In this document: positions 12,140 to 25,262 of the stretch, piece by piece
Position numbering within the stretch: the stretch's first letter is position 1
How the letters are laid out: each line of letters starts with the position of its first letter
Source of the DNA: Cacajao melanocephalus
Lineage: Eukaryota; Chordata; Mammalia; Primates; Pitheciidae
DNA: 64,000 bases
Direction: 5' to 3'
Assembly (NCBI GenBank): GCA_963573385.1
Contig: CAUYLG010059231.1
Span: 124,001-188,000, forward strand
The notes under the pieces: generated by a model
Databases searched by the model: none
Told to the model about the DNA's origin: nothing
What the model saw: the letters and a program-made list of their open reading frames with translations, nothing else
Program-made: the position numbers and the translations under genes

Positions 12140-12600
12140 CTCAAGTGGGGGAAATCAAGGAGAGTTTAATGAGGGCACCATTTATAAAGATGTGGTCATA
12201 ATGAAGGGGAACTAACAAGGGACGTGGAAACACTTGGGTCTAGCAACAGCAGGGAGCTACTGCTCACCCAAAGGCCTGAAGAAGCAAGATGAGAGAGAAT
12301 GACTGGTTCCCGGACAGGTCCACAGGAGAACCCAAGAGAGGCCTACACTTGGAAGATGTGGCCCTAGGTAGAGAAATGCAGCAACTTCTAACCTGCTGGC
12401 CAGCAGGGAGGAAGTCAGGGAAGAAACACCCTGTCTTTTCTCTCTTCTTGTCATGCCATCTCTGCCTCTGCATCCAACTTGCCAGACCCAATTTAGCCAG
12501 AGGACAATAATCCTGTTGTTCTCACAGGTCAGTTTCCCAGGGTTAGAGCAGGATGGAAGGGGGTCTGCTGAAGGTCAGAGATGTTTCCGTGTCAGCAACT
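12140..12600. repeat. possible unclassified dispersed repeat
   Basis: The run 'aaggagagtttaatgagggcaccatttataaa' followed by 'aactaacaagggac' and 'agcaacagcagggagctactgc' feels like a dispersed element I have met elsewhere in primate DNA. I cannot name its family or its ends. The open frames on both strands at 12257-12510 overlap and look accidental. Confidence 0.35.
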
Positions 12601-12769
12601 GGCCAAGGAGAGTTGATGACCTTATTGCCAAGTTTTGTTTAGCATAAATTTCCATTTGCATCTTGAAGAAGAAGACACGTCTAACAGAATTAGACAATTT
12701 ATCCTTTGTGAGGGAAGCAGGCGCTTGTAGCATGTTTCAAGAGAGAGAATTCACATTCATTTTTTGAAA

Positions 12770-13598
<829 letters not shown>

Positions 13599-13608
13599 GA
13601 GCACTTCT

Positions 13609-13715
13609 AGAAGTGGAATTGATAACTGACAAAAAATGTGCATCTTCAACTTTACTGTTAGTGTTAGTGCTAAGTTATCCTTCAAATCGGTTGCACCAAT
13701 TTATAAAGTTGTGGA
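13609..13715 (-). mobile_element. L1M fragment, part 2
   Basis: Continuation of the L1M interrupted by the Alu: 'agaagtggaattgataactgac' corresponds to the L1 'aagtggaattgctgggtc' block, and 'tccttcaaatcggttgcaccaatttata' follows. Confidence 0.75.
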
Positions 13716-15530
13716 TCAGAGGCATATCAAGGCTCTTTGTGGTTGCCCTAGGGTGTAATTCCCCAAGATTTTATTTCCAGAGAGTTTAGGACAGTCATAG
13801 TGAAGACTACAAGGCTGCTGAGGAGTCCTGTCCAGTGTTACGTAGGATGCTGAAGAGCTCTAGCTGGTGTGTGTTTTTGTGTGAGTGGGTAGGTAAGGGA
13901 CTTGGGCAGGGTGGCAGGTGGGTGGTTCTTTGACCTTAGGAAAATAGAACCATCCATGGTCCAGCTGTATGTGAGCTTTCTACATTTCCTTGTCTCTTCC
14001 TCCACATATAGAGAGCTCTATTTTCTTGTCCAGACGGGAACATCCTGGTTCACTCTTTCCTCTTATGGGATCACTATATTTATGCTAAATCTGGTGCTGC
14101 TGCTCAGAAACGTGAAGAGACTTGCCTGGCATGGCTCCCTGTAAACCGAAGACCGAATCAAGGAGCCTAACTGCTGTGTACCAAGTGGCTTGACCTGGAG
14201 AAGCTTAAGCCAGCTCCTGGGAGGAGAGGCAGCAGTGACGGATCATGTGACTGCGCATGCTTAGAGCTCCTTCAGATAAAAGCAATCCTTGCAGAAGGCA
14301 GTGAGGGTCATGTAGATTCTTGTAAACAAAGTAAGAGAGGTCACTTTATGGTTTTTGAGTTTTAAAAAGAGGCACAAACTCAGCAGTGGCTGATGATGCT
14401 CTACATTATTCTGTACATTTTCTCTGTGTGTCCAAACCCTTCAAGTTGTTTTTCTGTTTAGTGGATGAAGATGTGGGTTGTTTTTAAGGGCCTGAAGCTT
14501 ATACAGTTTAGGGGATATGTTTTAGGAAAAAATATAAAATTGCTAATATAAAATTAAGGTATTGGTAAAACTGCCTCTGCTTTGGTGATGTTGTGAGGGA
14601 GAAGGAGGGGAAGGGTATCCGTGAAGGTACTGCCAGTGCATTCAAGCAGCGAGAAAGATGGAGGATGGAGGTGAAGAAGCAATTATTAGGCATACATCAG
14701 GCCTGAACAAAGCTTAGGAGGTGACATGTTGGGAGAGCATGCAGAAGAGGGAGAAAGGACGGTGAAGGAAAATCTGGCAGAGAGTGGTGTAAATGATGAG
14801 AAAAAAATTAAACATTAAAGGCAAAGTTCTATGTGAGATGAAAGAAGAAGGAACGTTGGCACCTGGGACTATCCTGTGGTATCCACTCATTGGCTCTGCT
14901 ACTACATAGAACCAATATGACCACTGGTATACAAAGACAGGCCGATGGTATACCAAAGTGCAGGAATGAAATACAAAGGAGCATAAGGACCCGCTCTCTC
15001 ACACTCTTTGCATATGGGAGAATGAAGTCTATAAGGGCTGGAGCAAGATACCATTTTGGTTCTCACCAGTAGTACACATAGCTCTGTGGTTTACAGACAG
15101 TCTTGAAAAACTAGGTGTTTGCATGAAAGAAATAGGCACATGACAATATACAGACAACAGTTTGTATAAAGTGGCAGGGGGAGCAAGGAGTGCCCCTCAT
15201 CCCCAAGGAAAGAAACCCAAATCCATAAACTAGTTCGTGGGTGCCAGGAGGGGAAAGGGTAGAGTTTTTGTGGAAATCCTCAGTGCAGGGGAGGAGATGA
15301 TGTGGACATGCGCCAAAGGTTTTCTTTCTCTAGAAAGTATGCAACTTTGAGTAAAGGGGGAGTCATATTTTCTAAACCAAAAGTGAGGAACATAGTCCAA
15401 TGAAGGAACAGAATGTTTAAAACCCTGATTTTCCAGGTGCATTCTGGTTCCAGGAAAATACTTTTGGATGCCTGAGCTTTCTTGGAGAACAGTGAAGAGG
15501 GACAGAAGATGCTAGGTTTATAAAGAAGCT
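13716..15530. other. unassigned unique sequence (1.8 kb)
   Basis: No repeat family or exon is recognised. A GT-rich patch lies near 13860-13890 and a 'tgcgcatgc' near 14250. Open frames of about 60-80 codons occur on both strands without recognisable motifs. Confidence 0.5.
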
Positions 15531-15534
15531 ACAC

Positions 15535-15725
15535 TGGGATGGGCACTTTCATAAAATCATCTCATTATTTAGTTTCCTCCTTGAATCCATGCAATGACCC
15601 TAGGAAGTAATATAATTATTCTGAGGCCTGGAAAGTTTTAATAATTTTTGCAAAGTTACCCTTGTTCATACATGGTAGAGCCTGGACTCTTCAGTAGCAC
15701 CTGGTCTCCAGCTCTTGAGAAAGGA
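15535..15725 (-). repeat. MIR SINE
   Basis: Reverse-complement MIR: 'ataaaatcatctcattattta', 'aatgaccctaggaagtaatataattattctgaggc', 'tgcaaagttacccttgttcatacatggtagagcctggact'. The core is degraded but in order. Confidence 0.75.
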
Positions 15726-15819
15726 TGGATGATCACAAGAATCTATCCTTAGTCTGGGTCTGGTGTAGCAATGAAGAACTGCTTCTGGGTCCCTTCTATT
15801 ACCTGTAACTCTGGACCCA

Positions 15820-15870
15820 GAGGGAGAGGGAGAGGAAGAGGAAGAGGAAGAGGAAGAGGAAGAGGGAGAG
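15820..15870 (+). repeat. (GGAAGA)n purine microsatellite
   Basis: About 51 bases of GGGAGA/GGAAGA hexamers, pure purine on this strand. On the opposite strand it encodes a run of alternating Pro-Leu inside a 67-codon open frame, which is a by-product of the repeat. Confidence 0.92.
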
Positions 15871-15984
15871 TCAACATTTGCCTGTGATAGCTTGTATTTT
15901 CCTTGGAGAGCCCTCTTGGTGAAGGATGTCTGTTCTGTGCGCTCAGGGGCAAGAGGAGTGCTAAGAGAAAAACAGTGGGAACTT

Positions 15985-16024
15985 TATTCTGAGTGCTGAT
16001 GGCATGCCAGGCACTATTTAATGA
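15985..16024 (-). repeat. L2 or MIR 3'-end scrap
   Basis: 'ctgatggcatgccaggcactatttaatgaattta' is a short reverse-complement 3' end. It abuts the next L1M and is too short to choose between L2 and MIR. Confidence 0.45.
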
Positions 16025-16822
16025 ATTTATTTATTTTTAACTTTTTGAAAGAAGTATAATACACATATAGAAAAAATATGTATCACAAAAATAAACGTGC
16101 TCAATAAATTATAGCAAGTATCTGTGCAACTTCCACTAGAGTGAAGAAAGAAAACAGTCATCACCCCAGAAACCTCTCTCATGCTCAGCCCTCTATATTC
16201 ACACTAGAACTTTCCTCGGTGTCAACCATTACTTGACTTTTAATGCTACAGTTAAGTTTTCCCTGATTTTGAACTTTGTGTAATTAGAACCATATAGTAA
16301 TTACCATATAGTAATTTTTTCTTCTGTGTCTGGTTTCAAGTCACTCATTCATGTTGTTAAATGTATTTGTAGTTTATACATTTTCATTGCTGCATAATAT
16401 CCCATTGTACATATACATCATAATTTATACATTTTACTATTGATGGGCATTAGGCTGTTTTCAGTTTTAGCTATTACATATAAAGCCACTATTGAATATT
16501 GTTGATCATGTCTCTTGATACAGCTATGCATGCATTTCTGTTGGGTACGTAGCTGGGTTACAGGATATGAGTATCTTCAGTTTTAATACTTAATGCCAAA
16601 GTATTTTCCAAAGTGGCTGTACCAATTTATGCAACAGTGTATGATAACTTCTGTTGCTCCAAATCTTTGTCATTGCTTATTATTTGTAGTCTTTTTAATT
16701 TTGGCCATGCTGGTAGAAAGGTAGAGCTACTATCTCATTGTGGCTTTATTTTGCATCTCCACAATGACTAATGAGGTTGAACAACTTTTCCTATTTATTG
16801 ATCATTTGGGTATTATCCTTTG
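16025..16822 (-). mobile_element. L1M copy A, part 1
   Basis: Reverse-complement L1M, starting in the 3' UTR ('gaaagaagtataatacacatatag'). It moves into the ORF2 3' part ('attgctgcataatatcccattg', 'ctattgatgggcattaggctg', 'gtagctgggttacaggatatga', 'aaagtggctgtaccaatttatgc'). It is interrupted at 16823 by a MaLR LTR and resumes at 17189. Confidence 0.88.
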
Positions 16823-17188
16823 TGTCCTAGTTCATTCTTGCTGCTATAACAGGAATACCTTAGAGTCAGTAATTTATAAATAATAGGAATTTATTTCTCA
16901 TAGTTCTGGAGGCTGGAAAGTCCCAGAGCAAGACACTGGCAGATTTCATGTCTGGTAAAGGCTCATTCTTTGCTTCCAAAAATGGTGCCTTGTTCCTGTG
17001 TCCTCGCATGGTGGAAGGGAGAAATGGGCAAAAGATTCTAACTAGTTCTGTTGCATCTTTTATAAAGGTGCTAATCCCACCCATGAGGGCAGAGCCCCCA
17101 TGATGGGCCTGTCTCTTAATACTATCACATTATGTCTTAGGTTCCAATATATGAATTTTAAGGGGGGACATACACTCAAACCACAGAA
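16823..17188 (-). mobile_element. solo MaLR LTR (MST/MLT1-like) inside L1M copy A
   Basis: On the plus strand it opens 'tgtcctagttcattcttgctgctataac'. It carries 'atttatttctcatagttctggaggctgg', 'tgtgtcctcgcatggtggaag' and 'gctaatcccacccatgagggc'. It closes with 'caatatatgaattttaagg' and 'actcaaaccaca'. This is an ERVL-MaLR LTR read backwards. The flanks CTTTG (16818-16822) and TTTTG (about 17189-17193) fit a decayed 5-bp target duplication. No internal sequence remains, so it is a solo LTR left by recombination. Confidence 0.85.
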
Positions 17189-17861
17189 TTTTGTAAAGTG
17201 CCTGTTCAAATTTCATGTGCACTTTTCTGTTGTGCTGTTTTTTAAATTATTGATTTGTAGGAGTTCTTTATATATATTCTGAATGTAAACCCTTTGTCAG
17301 TTACATAAATTGCTAATACTTTCTTCTACTTTAAGGTTTCAATGTTAGTGGATTTTATACGTCTTTTTCTTTACGGTTGATGCTTGTTTTCCCCCTGTTT
17401 AAGAAATATTCTTCCTCATAGTCATGAAAATATTCTTATATTAAGGTTTAAAATCTTTATTTTGCTTTTCACATTTAAAGTTATATTCTTCTTGGAACTG
17501 ATTTCTTTATATGGTGTGAGATAAGAGTTGTTTATTTTTTTTCCGTATGGATATCCAGTCAACTCAGTACCAGTTATTAAAAATATATTTTTTTCCACTA
17601 CATTGCACTGCCATCTTTGTCACAGATCAAGTGTTCCTAGATGTGGCAGTTTTTAGAAGTGCTATTTTATTACATTGGTCTGTTTGTTTATACTTGCACA
17701 AATTCTACTCTTAATTTTTGTGGTTTTATAGTACATTTGATATTTGGGGAAACATTTTTCCCATTTGTCTTTGTCAAATGTATTTTTTATCCTTGGTTTT
17801 TGTATTTCCATACATGTTTTAAAATTAGCTTGTTAAGTTCCACCGAAAAAATTCCTACTGA
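17189..17861 (-). mobile_element. L1M copy A, part 2
   Basis: L1 resumes exactly after the LTR: 'gtaaagtgcctgttcaaatttcatg', 'gtaggagttctttatatatattctgaatg', 'tatggatatccagtcaactcag'. It runs on until the Alu at 17862. Confidence 0.88.
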
Positions 17862-18394
<533 letters not shown>

Positions 18395-20203
18395 AATTGA
18401 GGTTTAATTTGTAAACAGTAAAATGCATAGATCTTAAGTATACAGTTTGATGGGATTTTGACAATAGTATACATTTATGTATACTAGATATGTACAAGAT
18501 ATGTAACTTTTTTATCACCCTTGAAAGATTTCTTTTCTTTTTTTGAGTCAATCCCTCCTCCCTTCCTCCTCAGAGGTAACCACTGTTCTATTATTCTTAT
18601 TTCTTTCACTATAGATTTGTTTTGCCATTCAAAATGTCATATAAGTGAAATCATGCAGTATGGACTCTGTTGTGTTTGGCTTCTTCAATTCAGCCTATAT
18701 CTTGAGGTTTACCTATATTATTGTATGTACCAGCAGTTCTGTCTTGTATTTTGCTTAATAGTGTTCAATTGCATAGATCGTTTTTACATTCTCCTATTGA
18801 TAAAAACTTGCATTGCTTCTAGTTTTTGGCTATTACAAATAAAGCTTCACTGAACATTCTTGTATAAGTCTTCATGTGGACATATGTTTTCATTTTTTGT
18901 GGAAAATACCTAGAAATGGAATGGTTGGGTCATAGGTAGATGTATATTTAAATTTATCAGAAACTACCAGATGTAGTTTCAAAGTGAATATACAATTTGA
19001 CGTTCCCTCCAGCAATGTTTGAAGTTTTGCTTGTTACTTAACCTCATCAATATTTGGTATTGTAATTCTTTTTAAATTTAGTCATTCCAGTGGGTATGTT
19101 AATATGTTATTGTGGTTTTAATTTTGTTTCTCTGATAGCTAATGATATTTAGTATCTTTTCATGTAATTACTGATCACTTATAGATCATCATTTGTCAAG
19201 TATATATTCAAATCTTTTGCCTATTTAGGAAAAATGAATTGCTTATATTTTTATTGTTGAGTTGTAAGTGTATCAAAAATATATTCTTAATATGTCCTTT
19301 GTCAGAAGTTGTGAATATTTTCTTTCAGTCTGTCTTGCTTTTCATTTTTTATAGTGCCTTTTGATGAGTAGAAATTTTAAAATTTTGCTACAATTAATTT
19401 ATCAAGTTTTGTCTTTTATAATTACTACTTTCTGAGTCCTATCAAGAAAATGGTTACCTAAGTGAAGATTGCAAAGATTTTCTCCTGTCGTCTTTCAAAA
19501 GCTTTATAGTTTTAGCTTTTGCATTTAGCTATGTAATCCATCTACAATTCATTTTACATATGGGTTGACATTCTTTTTATCAGATATGGTAGGAGATTGT
19601 TCTAGCACCATTTGTTAAAAAGATTTCCCTTTCCTCATTCATTTGTTTTGGCATGTTGGTAAAATATTGACCATATAGTATGGGTCTTTTTTTGGGCTCT
19701 GCTCATTCTATTGATCGATTTGACTATCTGTTTATCTTTATGCTACAACACTGTCTTAATTACAGTGGATTTATAATAAGTCTTGAAATCAGCTAGAGTA
19801 AGTTCTCCAAGTTTGGTTTTTTGAAGATTGTTTTGACTATTAATGTTTCCATATAGATTTTAAAATCAGCTTGTCAATTTCTATAACAAATGTCTTTGAG
19901 GATTTTGATTGAGATTGTGTTGAATATACAGGCCAATCTGAGGGAAACTGACAAAATATTGAGTCTTTTAAACCATGAGTATGGTATACCTCTGTATTTA
20001 TTTAAACCTTCATTACTTTCTTTCAGCAATGTATAATAGTATTTTATTTATGGAACTCTTCCACATGTGGCCTCAAATTTATCTTTGAATGTGTTATGTT
20101 TTTGATATCATTATCAATAATACTTATAATTTTATTTTCCGTTTTTTTGCTAAAAATAAAAATACAACATATTTTTAAAATATCTTGACCTTATTTATTA
20201 ATT
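18395..20203 (-). mobile_element. L1M copy B
   Basis: A second L1M in the same orientation. It restarts at the 3' UTR ('ttgaggtttaatttgtaaacag', 'gatgggattttgacaatag') and runs again through the ORF2 3' region ('ttttggctattacaaataaagc', 'aatggaatggttgggtcatagg', 'tgccttttgatgagtagaaat', 'agattttctcctgtcg', 'aagtctt...cagctagagtaagttctcc'). It is about 1.8 kb. Copy A covers much of the same L1 interval, so these are two insertions or a duplication, not one element. Confidence 0.88.
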
Positions 20204-20702
20204 TGTTACCTACTGCTGTGTAACAAATTATCTCAAAACTTAGCAGCTTAAAAAAAAGCACACGTATTTATAATCTCATAGTTTCTGTGGGTCAGAAATC
20301 CAGGAATGACTTAGCTGGCTCAAAGTCTCTCATGAGTGGCAGTCAACTGTTGGCCAAGGCTGCAGTTCTTCACAGATTCAACAGGGGCTACAGAATGTTC
20401 TTTCAAGGTCACTCACATGACTATTGGCAGGAGGCTGCAGTTTCTTATCATGTAGTCATCTCCATAAGACTACATGTGACATGGCAGCTGGACGTTCCTT
20501 GAGCAAATGATCTGAGAAAAAGAGAGTAAGATAGAGTATCCAAGGCAGAAGTTGCATAACTTAATCTCAGAAATGATATACTATCCCATCTACCATACAC
20601 TTAGCCAGGCAACCTTTGGTACAGTATGGAAGAGGGCTATGAAAGGATGTGAATGCCTGGAAGTGGGAATCATCCTGGAATATCTTGGAGTCTGGCTACC
20701 AT
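20204..20702 (-). mobile_element. MLT1-like MaLR LTR (3' LTR of a partial provirus)
   Basis: Plus-strand reading gives the reversed LTR: 'tgttacctactgctgtgtaacaaattatctc', 'aacttagcagcttaaaa', 'tttctgtgggtcagaaatccagg'. It ends '...gagtctggctaccata'. Unlike the other LTRs here it is followed by recognisable internal sequence, which makes it the 3' LTR in the sense direction. Confidence 0.8.
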
Positions 20703-22165
20703 AGTCTGTTCTCTAGCCCCCAATAATTTATATCTCTCCCACATGCAAATACACTTGTCCCATCCCCAGACCCACAAAAATTTTATCCCATTACAAAATC
20801 AGCTCAGAGTTCAGAATCTCATCTTGTAAATCATGTCCAGGTCCTCAGACATAGTTGCCTAAACACAGATCCATGAGCACAGTTCTTCTCAATTGGTAGG
20901 CCAATGAACTTAGGAAACAATTTATCTGTCCCCTGCACACCCAACATACAATGGTGCCATGGGTAGAGAACAGCCAACATAGACACTCCTGTTTAAGAGG
21001 CGGAAACTAAGGTACAAAAGAGTCACTGGTTCATATCAATTCTGACCTCCAGCCAGATAAATGTTGTAAGTTCTGTAAAGACTCAGTCCTACTTCTCCCT
21101 GAAAATTATTCTATAGTTCTTGGTTCTGTTCTCTAGGTTCTTGTTTCGCCTTTTGAATCATCCTTCCTTTCTTATGAAAGGTATCATGTATTTGCAGCTG
21201 AGTGATTTTTTTTCGGCCTATTTCTCCCTTGTAGAAGTTTGAAGATTCAAAGGTTTATTTTCATTTTTTACTGTCTCTGTCATTTTCAGTCTGTGTCATG
21301 AGTATACCTGGTGATATAAATCTCTCAACATTTCTGTGATCCTCCTGTGAATCTCACTGGGGTTTGCTTCATTAGACACATCTACACCTACAGATATCCT
21401 TGAGATAAATCCTCTCCATGTGAATCTTCTATTGAGATGGCTGAGGAACTTAAGCTTTTCAGAACCCTTATTATTTTATGCATAGATGCCGTGAAGCAAA
21501 ACTTTAAACTCTTTAGAGGGTCTTTTGTCTGACTTATCATATTCTGAAGAACCTCCGTTTAACTTTAAAAAGGTTCTAAAAAAGGATTTTATAATTACAC
21601 CCTTGGCTTCATCTCTAGAACATTGTTTGTAGAGGGTGTCCTGGATTTGACCTTTGCCTGGGAGCAATTTCTTAATTTTAGTATTGTCTGCCATCTGGAT
21701 AGCCTTTGTATCTTCACAACCAGCCAGATCCCATCTTCTTTCGGTTTAATAGTGCTTTCCTTAGCTTCTCTCTCTCCTCTCACATATAAATATAAGCAGC
21801 CACAAGAAACCAGATGGCACCCTCAACACTCTGGCTGGAAATTTTAGCTAAATTTTCTACCTTTCACGTTACTGCGGGAGACGGTGCTGCTAAACTTTCT
21901 GCCATGCATAACAGGGGCCTCCTGTCTTCAAATTTCCAACACAATTTTCCTCTCTGTTATTTTAAAGACCTCACAAACAATTTTTTAAAGTCTAATTTTT
22001 CTAATGGTCTGTTTGAGGCAAGTTAGGTTTTCATTAACGTTTTCCTTAAAGTCCTTATAGCTATTCCATCTTCTGCTCACTGTCTGGTTCAAATGCCACT
22101 CCTGCGTTTTAGAATTTTGCTATTCTAGCACCCCATTTCCAGGCACCAAAATTTGTATGGGTAGA
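20703..22165 (-). mobile_element. MaLR internal region (MLT1-int-like), no open frame
   Basis: Continuous with the LTR. Landmarks of reversed MaLR internal sequence include 'atttatatctctcccacatgc', 'ttacaaaatcagctcagag', 'gctaaactttctgccatgcataac' and, near the far end, 'ccatttccaggcaccaaaattt', the primer-binding-side end. The expected 5' LTR does not follow, so the element is truncated. MaLR elements encode at most a gag-like product; here every frame is broken, the longest open piece being about 74 codons. Confidence 0.68.
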
Positions 22166-22411
22166 TATAGTAGAAGGTGTACATTTTTAGGTCATTAAAT
22201 GATGAGTCATTTCACCCACCAAGAGAAAACAAATAAAGGAGAGGTGTCTTGGCATACACTGCTTCTTCCAATGGATGGTCATCTGGTTCCATCTAGAGTC
22301 CCTGACTTCGTGTGAACCAGACCTGCAAAACTCTAGGGGCCTTGGGAGGAGTTGATGATAAACATATATGGGGAAATATGGAAAAATCTAGGTCAATGCT
22401 AAGTTTTTAAG
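22166..22411. other. unassigned unique sequence
   Basis: Short spacer between the MaLR remnant and the microsatellite. It contains one TGAGTCA at 22203-22209. No repeat is recognised. Confidence 0.5.

Positions 22412-22480
<69 letters not shown>
22412..22480 (+). repeat. compound (AC)n(AG)n microsatellite
   Basis: About 33 bases of uninterrupted AC are followed directly by about 35 bases of uninterrupted AG. No impurity is visible in either arm, and purity of this length usually means a high mutation rate. Confidence 0.97.
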
Positions 22481-22483
<3 letters not shown>

Positions 22484-22486
22484 TAG

Positions 22487-22610
22487 ATTGATCTCATATT
22501 ACAGATGAGGAAGGAAGCTGTGATTTAGAAGGGTAAAGTGACTTGTCCAAGGTCACCATGGCCAATTAATAGTTGAGAAGGGAACAAAACTAGTTCTTTA
22601 AATTGTATCC
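22487..22610 (-). repeat. MIR SINE
   Basis: Reverse-complement MIR: 'atctcatattacagatgaggaagg', 'gtaaagtgacttgtccaaggtcacc', 'ggccaattaatagttgag'. The core is well kept. Confidence 0.88.
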
Positions 22611-23104
22611 AGTGTTCTTTCCAGGTGCCATGTGGCCTCAGGCTCCCACAATGTTGTATGCCTTCCACAAAGCATCTTTGCCTGAGTTCTCAGTGGCATT
22701 GTGTGGGAAGAAAACCAAGGGAAGAATGTTGGAGTTTCCTGTTAGAATATTTTACACTCTGCAGTAAGTCAGCTTGCTAATGCTGCTCATGGGAACCTTT
22801 CCATTGAGAGTCTGAAGATCTGAGAAATTCACCATGACATCTTCAGATGCAAAAGAGCAGAGGATGATGCCTGACTCCTTCTCTTGTCTTTGTTTTGGTT
22901 TCAGGAGTGATGAAGCAGGAATCTTTAAAAACAGTTTTAGTTTTCTTGTTTACTTTTCTCCATGGAAGTAAACTTTTCAGCTCATGTTAACAAAAAGCTG
23001 GATTCTGAACAATTTGGTTCACCTGCCTCAATGAATGGTTATAAGTAAAAATCAGCCAGTGAACTCTTAGCAGCTTCTGACTTACATTTCTAGCTGCCCA
23101 TTGG
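22611..23104. other. unassigned unique sequence
   Basis: No repeat or gene signal recognised. Confidence 0.5.
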
Positions 23105-23210
23105 ACTTTAGGACCCTGGCTCAAGGACGCCTCAAACTCAACATCTTCCTAACTCAACTCATTATCTTTCTTTCTTTCCCTGCTTCCACTCTTGCATTTT
23201 TAAATGTAAG
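23105..23210 (+). repeat. possible L2 LINE fragment (internal)
   Basis: 'cgcctcaaactcaacatcttcctaactc' resembles the L2 segment 'ggcatctcaaacttaacatgtccaaaac' in the ORF2 3' part. It is short and worn. Confidence 0.5.
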
Positions 23211-23435
23211 AAAAAAGTGGTGAAAATTTTAGTTTCAAAGAAAAAATAACCAAAAAAATTAAAACTGTTTTTGAAGATTCCTGCTTGCATTTTAGTTGCC
23301 CAATACGGAAACTTTGGATTTTTCTCTTTTACTTAGACCAAACTCTTTAGAACCTAATTCAGAAAAGATTTCTTAAATCTACATTTTCTCTCTATCCCTA
23401 CTGCTATTCACCTTTTTATGCCTCAATTTATACAT
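23211..23435. other. unassigned AT-rich sequence
   Basis: A-rich and T-rich text without a recognisable family. Confidence 0.45.
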
Positions 23436-23590
23436 TCACTTATGAATGGTGTTTACTGCATGCCTATTCTACGTAGGACAATCTGCTTTGTGCTAGGATA
23501 CAAAGGTGAACAGAACATGATACATGGGCACGAGAAACTTATCTCTGCATGAGGGGTAAAGAAGAAGATAAAAACAAATCATGATGGTAA
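23436..23590 (-). repeat. L2 LINE, 3' end
   Basis: Reverse-complement L2 3' end: 'tttactgcatgcctattctacg', 'gtgctaggatacaaaggtgaacagaacatg', 'gcacgagaaacttatctctg'. The order and spacing fit. Confidence 0.75.
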
Positions 23591-23639
23591 AATGTGATCT
23601 TTTTTACACATGCCATTTTTTCTCCTGAGCCATTCCAAT

Positions 23640-24150
23640 AGATCTTGACCTCTTTTGGCCTTCCTTCTCCCCCTCTTGACCCATTCTCTTCATTGCTATC
23701 AGAATTACCTTCCTAAAATGCAGACTGGGTCATGATCACAGTCATCTTTGCCTTCCTGTTGCCTAAAGAATGAAAGCCCTAGTCCTCAGCATGTTGCTCA
23801 AGGCCTTTACAAGCAGACCCATATCTGCCCGTCCTCCTCTCCATTCCCCTCTCCCCTAGCATTGAACTCTATGCTTTAGCCACACATAGACTGCTAGTAT
23901 GTCTCCAGTAGGCCTCATAAACTCTCACATTTCTGCTTTTAATTTTCCTGTCCCTTTAGTCTTGAATTCCCTTCAAATCCCATTCACCCTCTGGGTTCTT
24001 ACTCATCTCCCAACTCTTACTCATCATTTAAGACTCACCTTCCTCAACTTCCCTACCCTAAGGCGGAATTAACTACATACTCCTTTGATATACCAGAATT
24101 ATATAATTTATTTCATTATATTATAGACAATTTATAGATGCTGAATTCCC
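23640..24150 (+). repeat. L2 LINE fragment
   Basis: Long sense L2. It has 'agaattaccttcctaaaatgcagactgggtcatg' and 'cctaaagaatgaaagccctagtcctcagcatg...caaggcctttac'. It then has 'ttgaattcccttcaaatcccat' and 'ttaagactcaccttcctcaacttccc'. It stops before the terminal repeat. No frame is open. Confidence 0.78.
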
Positions 24151-25084
24151 TCTTACCACCTGCCATGGTTCTCAATATATGTTGTATGATTGAAAAAAAT
24201 ATAAAATATTAAAGATATACAGTGTACCACTGTAAGAGGTGTTCTTATTTTTACTGGTAATGCCATTGTGAAAAAGTTAAAATACCCAGAGTCCTCAAGA
24301 ACCTTTCCAGGGTAGTAAAAATTCCTGCATTTGGAAATCAAAGGAAGTTTCCATGTCTGTTTGTCATGCTGTCTGTTTCATGTAAAGTTTAGGGATACAG
24401 ATTGAGACATTTCTGTTAGGTTATACTGAGTTTACAAAGTAGAAGATGGGACTAAATGACTCTCAGGGATTCCTATCAGAGAAGTAAGCAGTGGTGGGAG
24501 AGGATTCCTCAGGGATGCGAGAGGTCAGGAGGAAGTCCCACTTTCACTTCGTGGATGTGGCTGAAGTTCTTTCACAATCCGTTTCATGGTGCTGGCAGTG
24601 AGGTGTATGTGAATGTGTGTGGCAATACTTGGAGATAGTTTGAAACTTAGACATGACAGGACCTAGACATGATTCACTCGTTGCTGTCAGCGCATCTTCC
24701 CTAATAACTTGATGAGTAAGTGGCAAAATATCTGGCTTAAGCTCTTTTTCCTACCAAACCCTGCTTTGAGAATGCCAACATGATGCTTTAGAAAAGAATA
24801 TGCTCCATATTCAATTAGATAAAGATTCCTCATACATTTGGGAAAAATCACTCAGAAAATTTTCATCCTTCATTGCAGATTAATCCCCAGAATTTCGTTT
24901 TATCGACTATCTACTATTTCGAAACATTTCCCATAGGGAATTCTATCAAAGAGTAGGAAGTCTCCAGAAGGTTACACACAGGAGCTAGAATTCTCTCCTT
25001 TTTTTTTTTAAAAAAAAAACCACCTAAATTTCCAAGAACTAGGTCAGATGATCCCTAGACATGGTTTAGTGTTTTGTGTTTTCA
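24151..25084. other. unassigned unique sequence
   Basis: No family recognised. A homopolymer junction of T then A runs lies at 25000-25019, and small open frames on both strands overlap near 24456-24726. Confidence 0.5.
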
Positions 25085-25262
25085 GGCTTTTAGAATGTTG
25101 GTGCTGGAAGGGACTTAAGGGAACATTTGGTTCAGGCCACTCACTTTACAAATGGTATCAGGAAACCTAATGGCTTTTGAAGGTCCTCTAGCAAGTCAGG
25201 AGTGGAGCTGGGACTAGGACTCTCAGGCTCTCTAACTCTTAGCCAAGGGATCATCTTTCCTC
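25085..25262 (-). repeat. MIR SINE (long-tail variant)
   Basis: Begins with the reversed MIR tail 'agaatgttggtgctggaagggacttaaggg', followed by a degraded core and 'gtcaggagtggagctgggactaggactctc'. This is the same tail variant as at 36965. Confidence 0.7.

Noticed and set aside
15749..15952. Pro-Leu repeat protein on the minus strand
   Set aside because: Translation of the (GGAAGA)n repeat only.
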